Positions 1 through 12,134 of a stretch of 64,000 nucleotides of DNA are shown piece after piece. The stretch's first letter is position 1. Each line of letters begins with the position of its first letter. Source of the DNA: Glandiceps talaboti. Its lineage: Eukaryota > Hemichordata > Enteropneusta > Spengelidae. The notes beneath the pieces are model-generated. The model did not search any database. It was not told the origin of the DNA and worked only from the letters and a program-made list of their open reading frames with translations. The translations under genes and the position numbers were made by a program. The stretch covers positions 11,297,151-11,361,150 of the forward strand of contig NC_135563.1 of NCBI RefSeq assembly GCF_964340395.1, read 5' to 3'.

Positions 1-149
1 AAATCATAATATTACATGTAAACTGTTATTGTTTCATATTTTGATCATCTGATGGTGTGACCTATTAATGTGAGTAGTTACTAGGTGTATGCAGATAAGC
101 TTACGTATGTACCGTCGTCCCTTTATAGTTTAGTCGCCTATCGATCTGT

Positions 150-211
150 TGAACGGTATCACCTTGTTTTGATCGGGGAAACTGTGTGATGACGTCAGAG
201 CAGAGCCCACA
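150..211 (+). promoter_or_regulatory. Proximal promoter / 5'UTR of the ASB gene with a consensus CRE
   Basis: A perfect cAMP-response element palindrome, TGACGTCA, lies at 190-197, 14 bases before the ATG at 212. An in-frame TGA near 169-171 closes the reading frame upstream, so the coding region starts at 212 or at the second ATG at 248. No TATA box is obvious. The CRE is seen directly; its use by CREB/ATF proteins is inference. Confidence 0.4.
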
Positions 212-3200
212 ATGCAGTTCGAAGGGTTTTCCCGAGTTCGCCAAAACATGGCGTGTCGTCGATACTCTAGATACACGATATCCCCTGAAAATCCCCAGGT
301 ATTACTCGACAAGGAGCTCGTAGAAGAAACTAAGAATGGAAACTTGGATGAGGTGAAAAGGTTACTTAAAAATGGCGCATTCGTCGATGCTACTTGCTAC
401 ACCAAAGCTTTATTCTACGCGTCTGAAAACTACATGAGTCCACTAATGCATGCGGCTGATATGGGCTTTTTCCAGATTATGAAATCGTTGTTGGAAAAAG
501 GAGGTGAGATTGATACGTTTAGATCTTTTATTTATCCGTTTTGTTGATTTCATCGCCATGGTAATGATAATATGAATCCATCTCAACTCATGTCGATATT
601 GTAGCGATTTTATTGTAGTTGTAATATCTCTGCCAATCATGGCCATCGTCCATTGACGGATGTATACGTCTGGCCTTGTTCGTGTTTTTGACTTCCGTAT
701 CTAAGTTGTAAGCCATGACGTACGAACACGCTGCCCTTGGATTCTCCATAACGATGTTATTGACGTACACACTTCGTTTACATGAATATGCATATATTAT
801 TAGTGTAATAAGGCTTGGTTTTCCAGAGAAAAAAAATGTTTTTATTTTCCGACACCAACGTAGGCCAGACCGGGCCTGGGGAGCGATTTTCGATATACCT
901 ATTTACCATTGCCATTTGAAGGTTTCGCTACTGAAAAAAATGACTGCTGTTCAACAGAAGACAATAAAAAAGTGATGATAAAAACACATGCAGCTGACAC
1001 TTTCAGGCCCACTTTGCCTATTTTAAGTTTTTTCTTTATATCTTTATATTATAATGGGGTGGGGGTGATGGGGTCGGTGGGGGTGGGTGGGTGGGTTGTG
1101 GAGGAAGGGGACTAACGTCACAGAAAAGTTAATTATTCATAAATTATGCCCAAATAGATAAGAATGAATTATAAAGGCATAAATGAGACAATGATTAATA
1201 TGTTGTTTATTTATCATTCTTTCTTTCCTTCCTGTGTGCTAGCTGACCCAAACATGTGTGATCGTTTTGATGTGACTGCAACACATTGGGCTGCAGAGAA
1301 GGGTCATGCAAAATGTCTAAAGCTGCTCCTTGATAATGGTGCCAACCCAAACGTTTCAACAAAATATTCCAAGCCAGGATGTTACACAGGTAACTTTTGT
1401 CTACATTTTTTATTACTGTAAATACAAAAATTTTCGCTAATGACTTATTTTTTGCTTATTTCACTGGAAAACAAAAATGCAAAAATAAGTAGTGAGTAAA
1501 ATACCTTCTTGTACATGAACACAATGTACTAGTCTGGTAATTAGAGAAAATTAGTCTTTGAGAACTAGCTGAAGACTGTACAATTGCAAAATTTTGTAGT
1601 ACATGTATTGAAAATATATTGGTTTACAGTATCAAGGGAAAATAATAAATGTTTCAGTTGATCACAGCTCCTGTATGACTGGTCTTGAAAGCGATGTACA
1701 TTGTACATGTCAGTAGTGGTGATATTGCCATTCAAGATATCATTGATCCTCTAAGATGTTCATCCCCAACATTTTTCTTCGTTAAACTGGGGAAAATACG
1801 AGTGACCTAAGGTGTCTTTGTAAAAGTTCTACAAGTCGATAGACGAATAGTGACAACCCTTAGGTCATGAGTATTTTTTGGCTGAATGAAGAAAAATATT
1901 GGGGAATAACATAATTTATACCAGCGCCAGTAATATCAAAGAAAAGTCAGAGAAAGCATTGGCAATTTTGAACATTTTGACTCATATTTAGAGGACATCA
2001 GAACCAGTGACATAGACATGCATTGTCATGGTGTAGAATGACCAGAGTGTATATTCCATACTTTCTGTTCTAAATGGCTCATGCATTGTATAATGTAAAT
2101 TAATTGAACACCTTCTTGTGGACAAGTATAAAGACCCTATGTCATTATTTTTACCTATTTTGGTAATCAGCATTAAACATTTATAGCATAAATATCAAGC
2201 TGTCATATTTTCCATATGTTGCCATCTTTATTCGAAACAATTATGCTTGGACAAAAAATTAGGCAACTATACCCATTGTAGAAAAAATCTACAAATTCAA
2301 ACAACTCTAAAACAAGGAAATTAACATTCGTTATTGCAAGACATGCCAAGAAAAATGGACACAAATGTTCAGAGACATTTAAAAATAATAGTAAATTCTA
2401 TCTTTGATTGGCAAGTACTTGCTAGATACTAGTAATCAATATTATTTTGTGATGAGTTGACTTTTTCGGAAACATACTTGAAAGAAATGTGCTAGCCAAA
2501 GGTTGCTCATGTGACATTTGAAAGAAAACTGTTATCCACAAATGAATACTCATGAATCAGTAGCTGCAGTTACCATGGCAATGAGGATGTGTCCGCTCAT
2601 GATTATGACTTTATAATTGATCAGGTGCTACATTTGTAGCCATGGTTACTGCAGTGTTACAATAATATTACAATGTCAATAGGTATGGAAGCCCTCAAAG
2701 TGCAGGTGAATGACACACCTAAGCATGTTTAGTTTCCGTTTAGCATTACTGAAATCTCTGTGGTCTTGTGCTGTTCATCTATGTGCACATATATTGTGGT
2801 GGGTTTACAAGCAAAAGTGTGATACTAAACTACAGAAAATTCATGGTATTTCAAGCCTCATAACATGTGTAATCCCAAGGTATATCTTGGTGTGATACGT
2901 TCTCGTGTACTGATTTGCATTTCTTTCTCTCCCTTGCTACTTACTAGCCTAGTAAAAAATTTGAATTCCACTGTATGGGTACCCCTGCACATGTGACTTG
3001 GGCAGCCATTATGCTTTATGTATTTGCATATCATGTGCATGTTATTTGCATGCAGGTATGCAATAATATTTTCAGTATTGCTCTGCACTGCAAATACTAC
3101 TAGTATGTGCATATACCAGTGCAAGTAATCACTGGTACATGTAACAGTGTGAGCAGTATTTCATGAAATGAATGTAGTGATTGCTACCGGCATTTAGGTA

Positions 3201-6200
3201 CATGTAGGTAGTTACCAGTAGTTACTTTGTGATTAAATTCTATCTAAATAGTCAAATTAAAACCTATCACGACAGCAAGTTCATGAAATTGTAACCATGT
3301 CCAGCCAATGTAACTACTCAAAATGACAAAATTGTGATAAATATTGATAATTTATTTCAGTAAAAGGCCATCATATAAAGAATATGCATTTTACATGACA
3401 GGATTTGTCAACGGTAAGGTTGTATCTAAAATAAATGTTGTTACAAGAGATTGAACATTTACAAGTTTTGAGTGCATCTATCAAATAGACTTCCATCTGA
3501 GTGGTTCAATTACTGCAAAAATCGTACCACTTAGGAATACATTCTTTAAAAATTACCAATAATGACAGGCTTTCATGCCATTATTTTCAAATTACTGTGT
3601 CCATCACTTAAAATCCTTATAATTGCATTTTGGTGATGTTTGTTTCTTTGTTGACAGCTGTACCTTTCAGTGGAGGCACAACACCATTGCACCTTGCTGC
3701 CAAGAATAATCACAGTGCATGTATCAAAGAGCTGATATTGAATGGTGCGGACTATAATGCACAGGATGAGATGGGAAGAACTGGTTTGTTTATAGCAAGT
3801 CAAAATGGTCATGAAGAGTCAGTGCTGGTACAACTTAGGAATGCTATTGGTAGAGATATACTATCATTGCCTGTCAAGTACTCAGGTGAGGTTATATATA
3901 CATATATATTATTTATTTGCCAGAGGTCGAAAAAAACCCCCCAAAAACAACAACTAAATTTACATATCAAGTGAGGAAAATGATATCATCAAGTAATCAC
4001 AACGCCAATGAGAAATCAAAAAGTATATATAAAAGAATAACTTGTACTTCTGGCTGGACCACAAAAATAGACCCTCTCTCTTCATGCAACCCAAGTTTAG
4101 TCTGGGGAAATGGCTTAAGAAAAATATCAGATCAAAGACGAGGATGGGGAAGGTTGTCTTGGTAACCGAGCCTTCTCCGCAAGCAGCCCAAACTTATCTG
4201 GGAAGTGGCTATATGGAAAAATATCAGATCAGAGATAAATTAGCATAGCCAAAAATAGTGTGCAGTGGGAGCAATTATATTTAGAAACAATGATAATCAA
4301 ATGATGCCACATTGTTTATATTCCAAAGTAGATAATTACATGCTACATAGATGTATACTTCTACATGTATTCCAATAGGATTGCTCCCACTGCTTTTTTC
4401 AGCTATCCTGAGTTGGACATATTCTATAGCATTTCCTCAGACTCTTCAGGCCAATGTACATTTTGTAGTTGAGCATGAACTAAGAGGCCATTGACCGATG
4501 TATGTGAGTCACACACAAACCACCAAGCCAATGTAAAGGATATTCCACATTGTTGACACATGAATCAGTAACATTACAAAGTGGCTAAGATGACCTAAGT
4601 TGAACTATCCTTACTGTGTAAATCAGTCTTTGAAAGAACATTCCCTTCCTGAACTATTGTCCCTGATGTCTGTCAGTCTGTAGTCGAGATCTATACATGG
4701 TATCACACCCATCTCTTTACCATGTCTAATTCAATGAGGAATCATGAACCAAATTTGTTCATGCAAATGAGACTGAGTAAACCCCAACTGTTAGAATGAT
4801 GTAAACAGTGTATACTAGAATCATGAGCTGACAAATACACCAACATTATGTAACTGCCCAAAATAAGCACTAATTTATCATTGGGCAGAATTCTGTGATT
4901 GATTAACACAGACGTGATGATGTTAACGACTGTGTGGGTGGCTTGGGATAAATTTGAAATTTCAACTCAGGAACTCATTGAGTGAAACATAAAGAGATAT
5001 CTTGAGATTTGGTTCCACGGATAGAACCATACTAAGTAGTCTGTCAAGCAATGATTTGTTGAGATTGAATAAAACATCATTACAATTTTGGTGACTGTAG
5101 GACATTACCACTCGTTACACCCAACTAAAGTGTTTTCCTTAATTGTCACAGCCAGCATCCATATGGAATTTAAAGTAACACTGCTGTAATTATAAGGCTA
5201 GCCTTTCCAACTGTAATCAATTTGCAAACAATGTTGTCAGCTAGCAAACAGCAAACTGATTAGACTTAGAGTGCCCTAACTGTGATTATTTATAGTTCTA
5301 CATGAGACATACATGTCTTATGAAATTATGTTTACTCTCTTGTCATTTTATTATCAACTTTTGTTTTGTACCAATAATATTGTTTACAGATTTATTACAT
5401 TGCAAGACTGATGTGCAAGGCTTAAAGCAAATGTAACAGTATACTTTTACACTTCAATGGATGCTGTAAATGATTGTGGCAAGCAGGGAAATGCTTTAGT
5501 TGGGTGTTACAAGTTGTATTTGAGACAACAGTTTGTCCACACTTTGCTCAAGTGCGTTACGATTATTACCTCTGCCATGTTATACCCTGTAACAGTGCAA
5601 CAGCCATTGTTAACCCCTTTGGGAGAATACAGTCTATTATCATACACCCAGTATCAATTCCAATGCAATTCAATGGAGAGCACCCGGGCAATAATTTTCC
5701 TTATTACAGCCTGGCACACTTTGCCCAAATATGGCAAGTGGCATGCTCATTGATATCCATTTGCTCAGTGATTTGGCTTTGTTATCCACCGTACAACCTC
5801 GGTCCGCAAAACCCATATCTGGGGCGTAAAGATTATTACAGCCTATGTTTAGTGCATGGAATGAAATCATTCACAAAACAACCACTATCCTACCAGGTCC
5901 TGAATCACATAGTTTAATTGACTGGGGTAGTCATGGTTCAGATTTTGTCTTCTGACCCTAGCCATTCAGAAACAAACGCCATCTTTGCTGTGCCTGTAGC
6001 AAAGTAAACAAGAGTAACACATTGTTTTGGTAATTATGTACTTACAGATAGTACACCCTTACATGAATGTGTGCAACGCAACCTGACAGATGCAGTACGT
6101 GAATTGCTGAGACATGGTTCGGATGTGAATCACCGTAGCAACAGTGGACTAACACCGTTACATCATGCAAATTGTCAATCATCGGATGACAAATACGAGT

Positions 6201-7618
6201 TGGTAGAAATGTTAGTATCTGAAGGATACAATGTAGACATAGATTTGGCAACTTCAAGAGCGTCAGTTGATTCACTGAAAGACAGTTTTGTTCCAGACAG
6301 TCTGAGGCATCTCTCTGAAGGTAAGATTCTAGCAAAGACATACTTTACTAAGGCTCAGCATCAGAAGTATGGTTTAACCCTATTCCTACCTCAGCCGTTT
6401 TACATGGACTTGACCTGAAGAGTGTTAATGTAAATGCAACAATGTCAATTTTAACAGCTTTCTGTTATCTAGGTTGCAAAACTTTAGCTGAAAAATTGAG
6501 ATGTATGTGATCGGTGTAGTGAAACACATCTCCTGCAATAGAAAATCGGTTGCGTTAGAGAGGAGTTCAGTTTAATATATACTTTTGTGAGTGTATCCAT
6601 TAATTCGGATGGGGTAAGAAACCGAACTAATGTAATACTTCTCACCAGGTTTGAATTTTTTGTAAGCTCAGCTGGTAATATTGGGGCATAGACCCTGACT
6701 AGTGTAATACTTGGCGTAAGGTTTGCAAACTGTACAAGAAATGTTATTGATTACATATCTCCTATCTGGATTGGATTCCTTCAAGTACACTATCGTTCTT
6801 TATTTAGGAATGTAGGAAATAAAATATTGGGTAATGGCCTAGTTCAGACTAGGATTAAAAGCTAGGTGTGAAAAAGGTGTGTGGCAGAGCTATAGAAAAA
6901 ATTGGTCCAGAACAAAAGAATGATCCCATGTAATCACCATGACTCCACTGATAAGATAACACTAATAGGAGAACCAGGGAATGAATCATGGGCCTTTAAG
7001 TCAAAGCTTGAAGACTGAACATGGGTTAACTACATAGAGATGTCTACATACACTGAAATGAATATTTGTGTTCTTTTATTAGGTCTAACACCATTGCAGT
7101 TTGTTGCTTTCAATGCTGTTGATGAACCAGACACCAGATCATTTCTTCATCGTCATGGATTGCTTATAAATCACAATGCAGAGCAGCCACTACAAAATGT
7201 ACACAACACAAGACTGCCACGTCGACGACCAACAGTTGCCGCTTTTCTAATCAGTTACGGTGCCGATTTTAATATCCATTTGCGGCCGGATGGAAAGAGG
7301 ACATTGCTACAGAACGAAGTCTTCACAATAAATGAAGACCACTCAATTTTAAATGCAATAGTGAGAGCCAGTGAAAAAATAACGGTACCCGAAATACTGC
7401 CAATCTATAACCTTTTGTGTGACCAGGGTAGAACAGCAGAGTACGCCATCATGAAGACGAAGTACGAGTGGCTCAAGAGTTTGGCGCATAATCCACGATC
7501 TTTGCAGCATTTATGTAGATGTATAATTCGACAGAGCCTTGGCAAAAAGAGGCTGAGGTATGTAAGGAACTTGCCACTGCCAGTTCTGTTGAAAGAGTTC
7601 CTCATGCTAAAAGAATAA
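212..7618 (+). CDS. Ankyrin repeat and SOCS box (ASB) family protein, 5 exons, 491 aa
   Basis: Exons: 212-503, 1243-1389, 3658-3885, 6048-6320, 7083-7618. All introns are GT-AG and phase 1, and the parts sum to 1476 nt (491 residues plus stop). The N-terminal two thirds holds about seven or eight ankyrin repeats, for example TPLHLAAKNNHSACIKELI in exon 3 and TPLHECVQRNLTDAVRELL in exon 4. The last 42 residues (about 450-491) form a SOCS box with the typical NPRSLQHLCRCIIRQSLGKK start and a LPLP motif near the end. ASB proteins are known substrate receptors of cullin-5/elongin B-C ubiquitin ligases: the ankyrin repeats bind the substrate and the SOCS box binds elongin C and CUL5. The family is clear, but I cannot assign a vertebrate ASB number. 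Introns carry foldback elements (1758-1910, 5114-5510, 6835-7000). The second in-frame ATG at 248 is an alternative start. Confidence 0.88.
1758..1910. mobile_element. Foldback MITE-like element, family FB-1
   Basis: This 153-bp segment in ASB intron 2 reads almost the same from both ends. The left end begins GTTCATCCCCAACATTTTTC and the reverse complement of the right end begins GTTATTCCCCAATATTTTTC. The arms also share GACCTAAGG further in. Half copies of the right arm lie at about 13416-13484 and 44045-44075. No coding capacity. A non-autonomous DNA transposon is inferred from the inverted ends and repetition. Confidence 0.65.
4074..4242 (+). repeat. Local imperfect tandem duplication (about 100 bp, 2 copies)
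   Basis: Two diverged copies lie side by side in ASB intron 3. Both contain a CAACCCAA/CAGCCCAA start, a TCTGGG(G)AA core and AAAATATCAGATCA. The rest of the intron between about 3900 and 5100 is unremarkable AT-rich sequence with no gene seen. Confidence 0.5.
5114..5510. mobile_element. Foldback MITE-like element, family FB-7 (diverged long copy)
   Basis: Terminal inverted repeats read GTTACACCCAACTAAAGTG at the left and GTAACACCCAACTAAAGCA as the reverse complement of the right end. Internal sequence near the right arm (GCAAGGCTT, CAGTATACTTTTACAC) matches the two shorter FB-7 copies at 25189-25418 and 51151-51367. Length about 397 bp, in ASB intron 3, no ORF of its own. Confidence 0.6.
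6835..7000. mobile_element. Short interspersed element, family FB-8
   Basis: One of three related copies in the window (others 26744-26902 and 63204-63349). Shared blocks are CTAGGTGTG, GGCAGAGCTATAGAAAAA, TTGGTCC(A/G)GAACAAAAGA, TGATAAGAT, GAACC(A/T)GGGA and the end GGGCCTTTAA. The copy at 26744 opens with TTAAAGGCCCA, the inverse of the shared right end, so the family looks like a small TIR element. It lies in ASB intron 4. Confidence 0.6.
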
Positions 7619-7855
7619 TGGGACAGTGTACAGAGACAGGGTCAAGGGTCATGTCAGAGGTTATGTATCCTTGACAACCAAGTAGATAACCAATAGCAGA
7701 GGTCCTCACTTTCAGGAATATTGCTCACTGGTTGGTACATAATAAACTCTGTGGCTAATAGTTTTTGTACGTTGTTTGTGCAATCAAAAATGACACTGAA
7801 ATAACAGTGAGTTGTGTTTTCGTTGATATCTCTTTCATGAGTTGGAAAAGTCAGA

Positions 7856-7861
7856 AATAAA
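7856..7861 (+). terminator. Candidate polyadenylation signal of the ASB gene
   Basis: AATAAA about 240 bases after the stop codon. A second AATAAA follows near 8038. Either could end the transcript; only transcript data would decide. Confidence 0.4.
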
Positions 7862-8186
7862 GCAGTGGGCAAATTCAAATGTAAATAGTTGTCCTTTCGT
7901 GAACTTTATGGAAACTGCCAAATTTATACTTCTCTGTTTTGATCAAAATTTAGATTGCAAAAGAGCTGTCATATTAAATGTTGCACTTTTCAAACCTGTC
8001 AAAGCAAAGATGATGTGTCGAAAATCAGTACTTTACAAAATAAAGAAAAAGGAGAAAAATTAGCAAACTAGACGAAAAGTACACATAATTTTAAAGTCAC
8101 AAACTCTAACTGTAGTTTCCATAATTTTGTTCTTATTAATCATGTACATTTGTTGTTCTACATGTCATGTATCTATAATGTTCCAT

Positions 8187-8213
8187 CATAGACAGTCCCC
8201 TCCACTGTCTATG
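8187..8213. repeat. Short perfect hairpin
   Basis: CATAGACAGT and its exact reverse complement ACTGTCTATG flank a 7-base loop. Similar CATAGAC hairpins occur at 40252-40283 and 62199-62225. The surrounding 7900-8470 region downstream of the ASB gene shows nothing else. Confidence 0.5.
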
Positions 8214-8477
8214 ATTCCACATGCACCATCTCTACAAACTACTTACGATATGTTGTATTCTGATCAAAGCGTAAACAAATGATTTGTGTACTTTGGCAAC
8301 TAGGAATGCTGTTACCGCGCATCTATAAATCTATTTACCATTCACTCCTTAAATTTTGAATACAAGATACCTTGATAGCAATGAAGATGGGTATCATATT
8401 ATGGAAATATTCACCACTTTTCAAATTAAAGGTAAATTTGCACTCAGGTATTCGTACTGCAATCACCATCACACACA

Positions 8478-8825
8478 TCACAATGTAGTCTTGTCGTAAG
8501 ATCTTGGATCTGTGGGGTTTGCCGAATAAAGCTGAAAGGTGATGAGTCCACTGTCTGGGTGTGCTAGCGCCCACAGTGGTAACTGTCATCCACTTTTAAA
8601 ATCAGCATGTTGGCCCGAGAGTTTGGCAGTTAGGCTAATCATACTGTAGCCATGCACTTGTAAAAATAGTCTAACTGCTAGACCCTCAGGCTAACCTGCT
8701 TACTGCAAATGCAACCGGAGGTTGCCACTGAGGGCGCTAGCCTAGACAGAGGTACTCGTCACCTTTCAGTGTTATTTGGCAACGCTAAAAGCTTAGATCC
8801 AAGGTCTTGGAAGACTGTTGTGAGG
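8478..8825. mobile_element. Long foldback element, family FB-2
   Basis: About 348 bp that folds almost end to end. The left arm contains GATCTTGGATCT, CTGAAAGGTGATGAGT and GCTAGCGCCCACAGTGG. The right arm read in reverse contains GACCTTGGATCT, CTGAAAGGTGACGAGT and GCTAGCGCCCTCAGTGG. The centre holds a further inverted pair around GCAGTTAG. A half copy with the same GAGGGCGCTAGCC(C/T)AGACAGAGG core lies at about 53440-53600 in a KNDC1 intron. No ORF. Confidence 0.7.
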
Positions 8826-8829
8826 GTTG

Positions 8830-11060
8830 GTGGGTGGTAACCTCAACCATTGTAGTATAGCACCACAAGAAAATGTCTAATCATGGACTCCTGTTTGGAT
8901 GACAAAATCCTTATAAACGGACACATATATTTGCATCTTGGTTTACATCTTAGACCATACATGAATATTAGGGTCTGTGGTTACACAAACCATGTGAATA
9001 CTTTAGGAGTGGCCATTTTCAGCCAAGATATGAACTGTCCAACTATTTTTATGAACAACATGCAGACCAAAACCTGTTGGTATCATTTGTAAGCCAAGTA
9101 GTATGTAAGGTCATCATTTTAATACTTTGTGCACAAATACCGTACTTCTTTGAATTAGGCAACAAACTAAAAATTGCAATAAATTGCATTAATATTGTGT
9201 ACAATATGACAACTCTGTCGGTTGATTTGGGTATTTGATGAGTAGGAGTAAATTATTACCGGTCCTCAATATACCATATGCCGGTTATCAGAAAGACAAA
9301 AGATTGTATAGTTTGGCCACTAGGGGTGCTGTTCAGAAACATCCTTTGGATTAGTGGTGGTAGTTGAAGTCATCACTACCCAGTGTTTCATAACAAACTG
9401 TGGTGCCACTCTCAACAACTGGCTGAGACTTATGAGAGCTATCATAGTCACAGAACAGTGGAGTAGACGAGCTATGCTACAACTAGAACCTATGAAGATG
9501 TAACTGAATTATTTTATGTATATACAAATATTATGGATATGTCATTGTTACCTATAGCACCAGTAAGACTCAACCTTCAAATGAAGAAAATGTTATATTT
9601 TGAATATTGTTTAAAATACTTAAATTTGGCTTTCAATTTAAATCTATCTTTTGTTATTCTTAGGAAGATATTCCAACACATCGATGTTTTGATTTGATGA
9701 CAGTGTTTTTGTTACAGGGAAGCAAGAAGGTAAAATCTACCCTAGCTGCATTGTTGTTGTACAGGGTTACTCACAGGGTTCCAAAAATATGAGAATAGAG
9801 TGAATTTGACCAAATATCACTCTCCCCGATACAGGTTTCACAACCCTTTGCAAAAATGTTAAGTTTTGTGTGTGATAATGGCAGTAGAAAGGAGATGTAT
9901 GGATGTATGTATGTATGTATGTATGTACAAAGTTGGATGATTTTGATATTAAAAGTGGATTGATTATTGTAGTATTTTCCTTGTTATTCCTGTTTTAAAG
10001 AATGACACATGTTGGGTCTCTATACACTACTTACTCTCACACAGAATTCTGTGCTTCCCCCTACAGTGTTCATATAAACATGATGATGTCATTGCATCCC
10101 CCCATGTGCTGTTTGCGCTTCGCACTGCAGCATGGAGTTGAACCACATTTAACGCCTTGAGTCACTAGATTGACTAGACGTAATATGTGAAGATAGCGTA
10201 GTGTAAAAGCAGAATACGGATGTCAGGAACCAGACTATGTCAATGTACAACCCGTGAAAAAACACCGGTGCATTTGCTTGCTTGTGGTAAGCAGGAATAA
10301 GACAAGTTTCATGCAAAGACATACATGTACCTTGTTTATTAGCATCAGTAACTTACCAAAGCATAAACACTCGCTGTCGTTTTTGTATGAGTTCTATTTT
10401 TGTTCTTACGTAACCTTGTCTTTGTCTGAGGGCCTTCCTTAGCTCACTTCATTCAAGCAAATGCACCAGTGTTTTTTGGTGGGTTGTATTAAAAGTTGGT
10501 GCTTACCAATGCTATCTGTTTGATTTATGTGCACACAAGTTAGCTTTCTAATCTGAAACTGTAACAACAATTCCTTTCTTACTCAGTAATACAATCCAGT
10601 ATAAAATGAGGCTGTGATCGAAATAAAATCAATCACAGTAAAAAAAAAAAAAAAACTTTCAGTGAGGTGTGTTATTCACATGATATGTTGTATCTATTTA
10701 TTTACTTTATATGTTATATTGAAAAAAATTATAGAGTTTATTTCAAAAAGTAGATTATTTTAAAGTAATGAGTACAGTTTGTTTGGTGCTCCAGTGACCT
10801 CTGACCTTTCGTTATTTATTCGTATGACAAGTGTCTACACTTTTTTGATATGTATAGACATTGTGTACACCCCATAACGACACCTTGTCAGACTAGTAGC
10901 ACAAAAATGGTCTTATCACCCTCTTAACCTTTACAGGAAAAATTATATTTGATTTCTTTTGTAGTTTGTCCCTTTTGTCCATTATTGTTGATTTTGGAAC
11001 TGTTGGGCCTAGTATCATTTGACATAAGGTGCTGTCTCTCAGATTGAGTTAGTTTAGAAA
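8830..11060. other. Gene-free interval downstream of the ASB gene
   Basis: No gene recognised on either strand. It contains a short motif at about 9305-9335 (TTTGGCCACTAGGGGTGCTG) that recurs diverged at 19373-19395, a (GTAT)n run near 9905-9925 and an A-tract near 10640. The small ORFs here have no family features. Confidence 0.5.
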
Positions 11061-11069
11061 GTAAAATAT

Positions 11070-11515
11070 AGTGCAATAAACATACAAGGTATCAATATGG
11101 TGAAACAAACATGGTGAAAGAAACATACAATGTATCAATGTGGGGAAATAAACATACAGTGTATCATATGAGGACACAAACATACAATGTACCGATATCG
11201 TGAAACAAACATGGTGATAGAAACATACAGTGTATCAAAATAGTGCAACAAACATACAAGGTATCAATATGGTGAAACAAACATATAGTGTATCAATATG
11301 GTGAAACAAACATGGGGATAAAAACATACAAAGTATCAATATGGTGAAACAAACATATAAATAAGGTATAAATATGGTGACACAAACATACAATGTACCA
11401 ATATCGTGAAACAAAACATGGTGAAACAAACATACAATGTATCAATGTTGTGAAATAAACATACAATGTACCAATATGGTGAAATAAACATACAAAGTAT
11501 CAATTCTGTGACAAA
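11070..11515. repeat. Irregular AT-rich minisatellite
   Basis: About fifteen imperfect units built from the blocks AACATACA, GTATCAATATGGTGAAA and AACAAACATGGTGA, with unit lengths of roughly 25-35 bp. The repeat leaves a shadow reading frame on the minus strand that is not a gene. Confidence 0.7.
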
Positions 11516-12134
11516 ATTATCATAGTATAGTAAAAATGTTCACTACTTTCTGTCATGTAGACACATATTAGGTTGTATTTAGAGAGAGGTAAGGAGAGGT
11601 ATTAATCTTCATAAAAAGTTATTGCCTCCTGAGCTTGTTTGACAATCTGAGACAGTTCCTTTAAATGTGGAAAATTTAAATTGTGGAAAACTACAACAAA
11701 CCTTGTAACAGTCTGAACTAATAAAGTATTGGTAACAATTTGTGCAATCATTGCTAGTCATAGCATAGTTGGTGGGTGTCGTAGATTTTGCTTCAATAGC
11801 AAGTTGTTTTGCTCTTCTTTTTCTGTCTAATATTGAAAATGTAATAGTGTACTTTCAGAACTTTATGATGTCTGTAAATAACCTAATTTGATTTTGATAT
11901 AAAGTTTCCCATTTGTGTGAAGGATCTGAAGAATGTAAGATGATTTAAAAAGTGACTAAAAATGAAATTGTCATTTTGTTTCTTGCCATGTTTAAGTACA
12001 TACTTAGCGAGAAGGTGTGATGTGTATCTTTAAATTGTTTCTTTAACATTTACACTTGAGATACTGTATTATATAAATGATTTTGTGGTAAACAAAATAT
12101 AGGGGGGTGTAAGCCATCAAAAAGTTGCACTCAT

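Noticed and set aside
5474-5917. 147-codon + ORF in ASB intron 3
   Set aside because: Starts inside a foldback element and shows no domain; probably chance.
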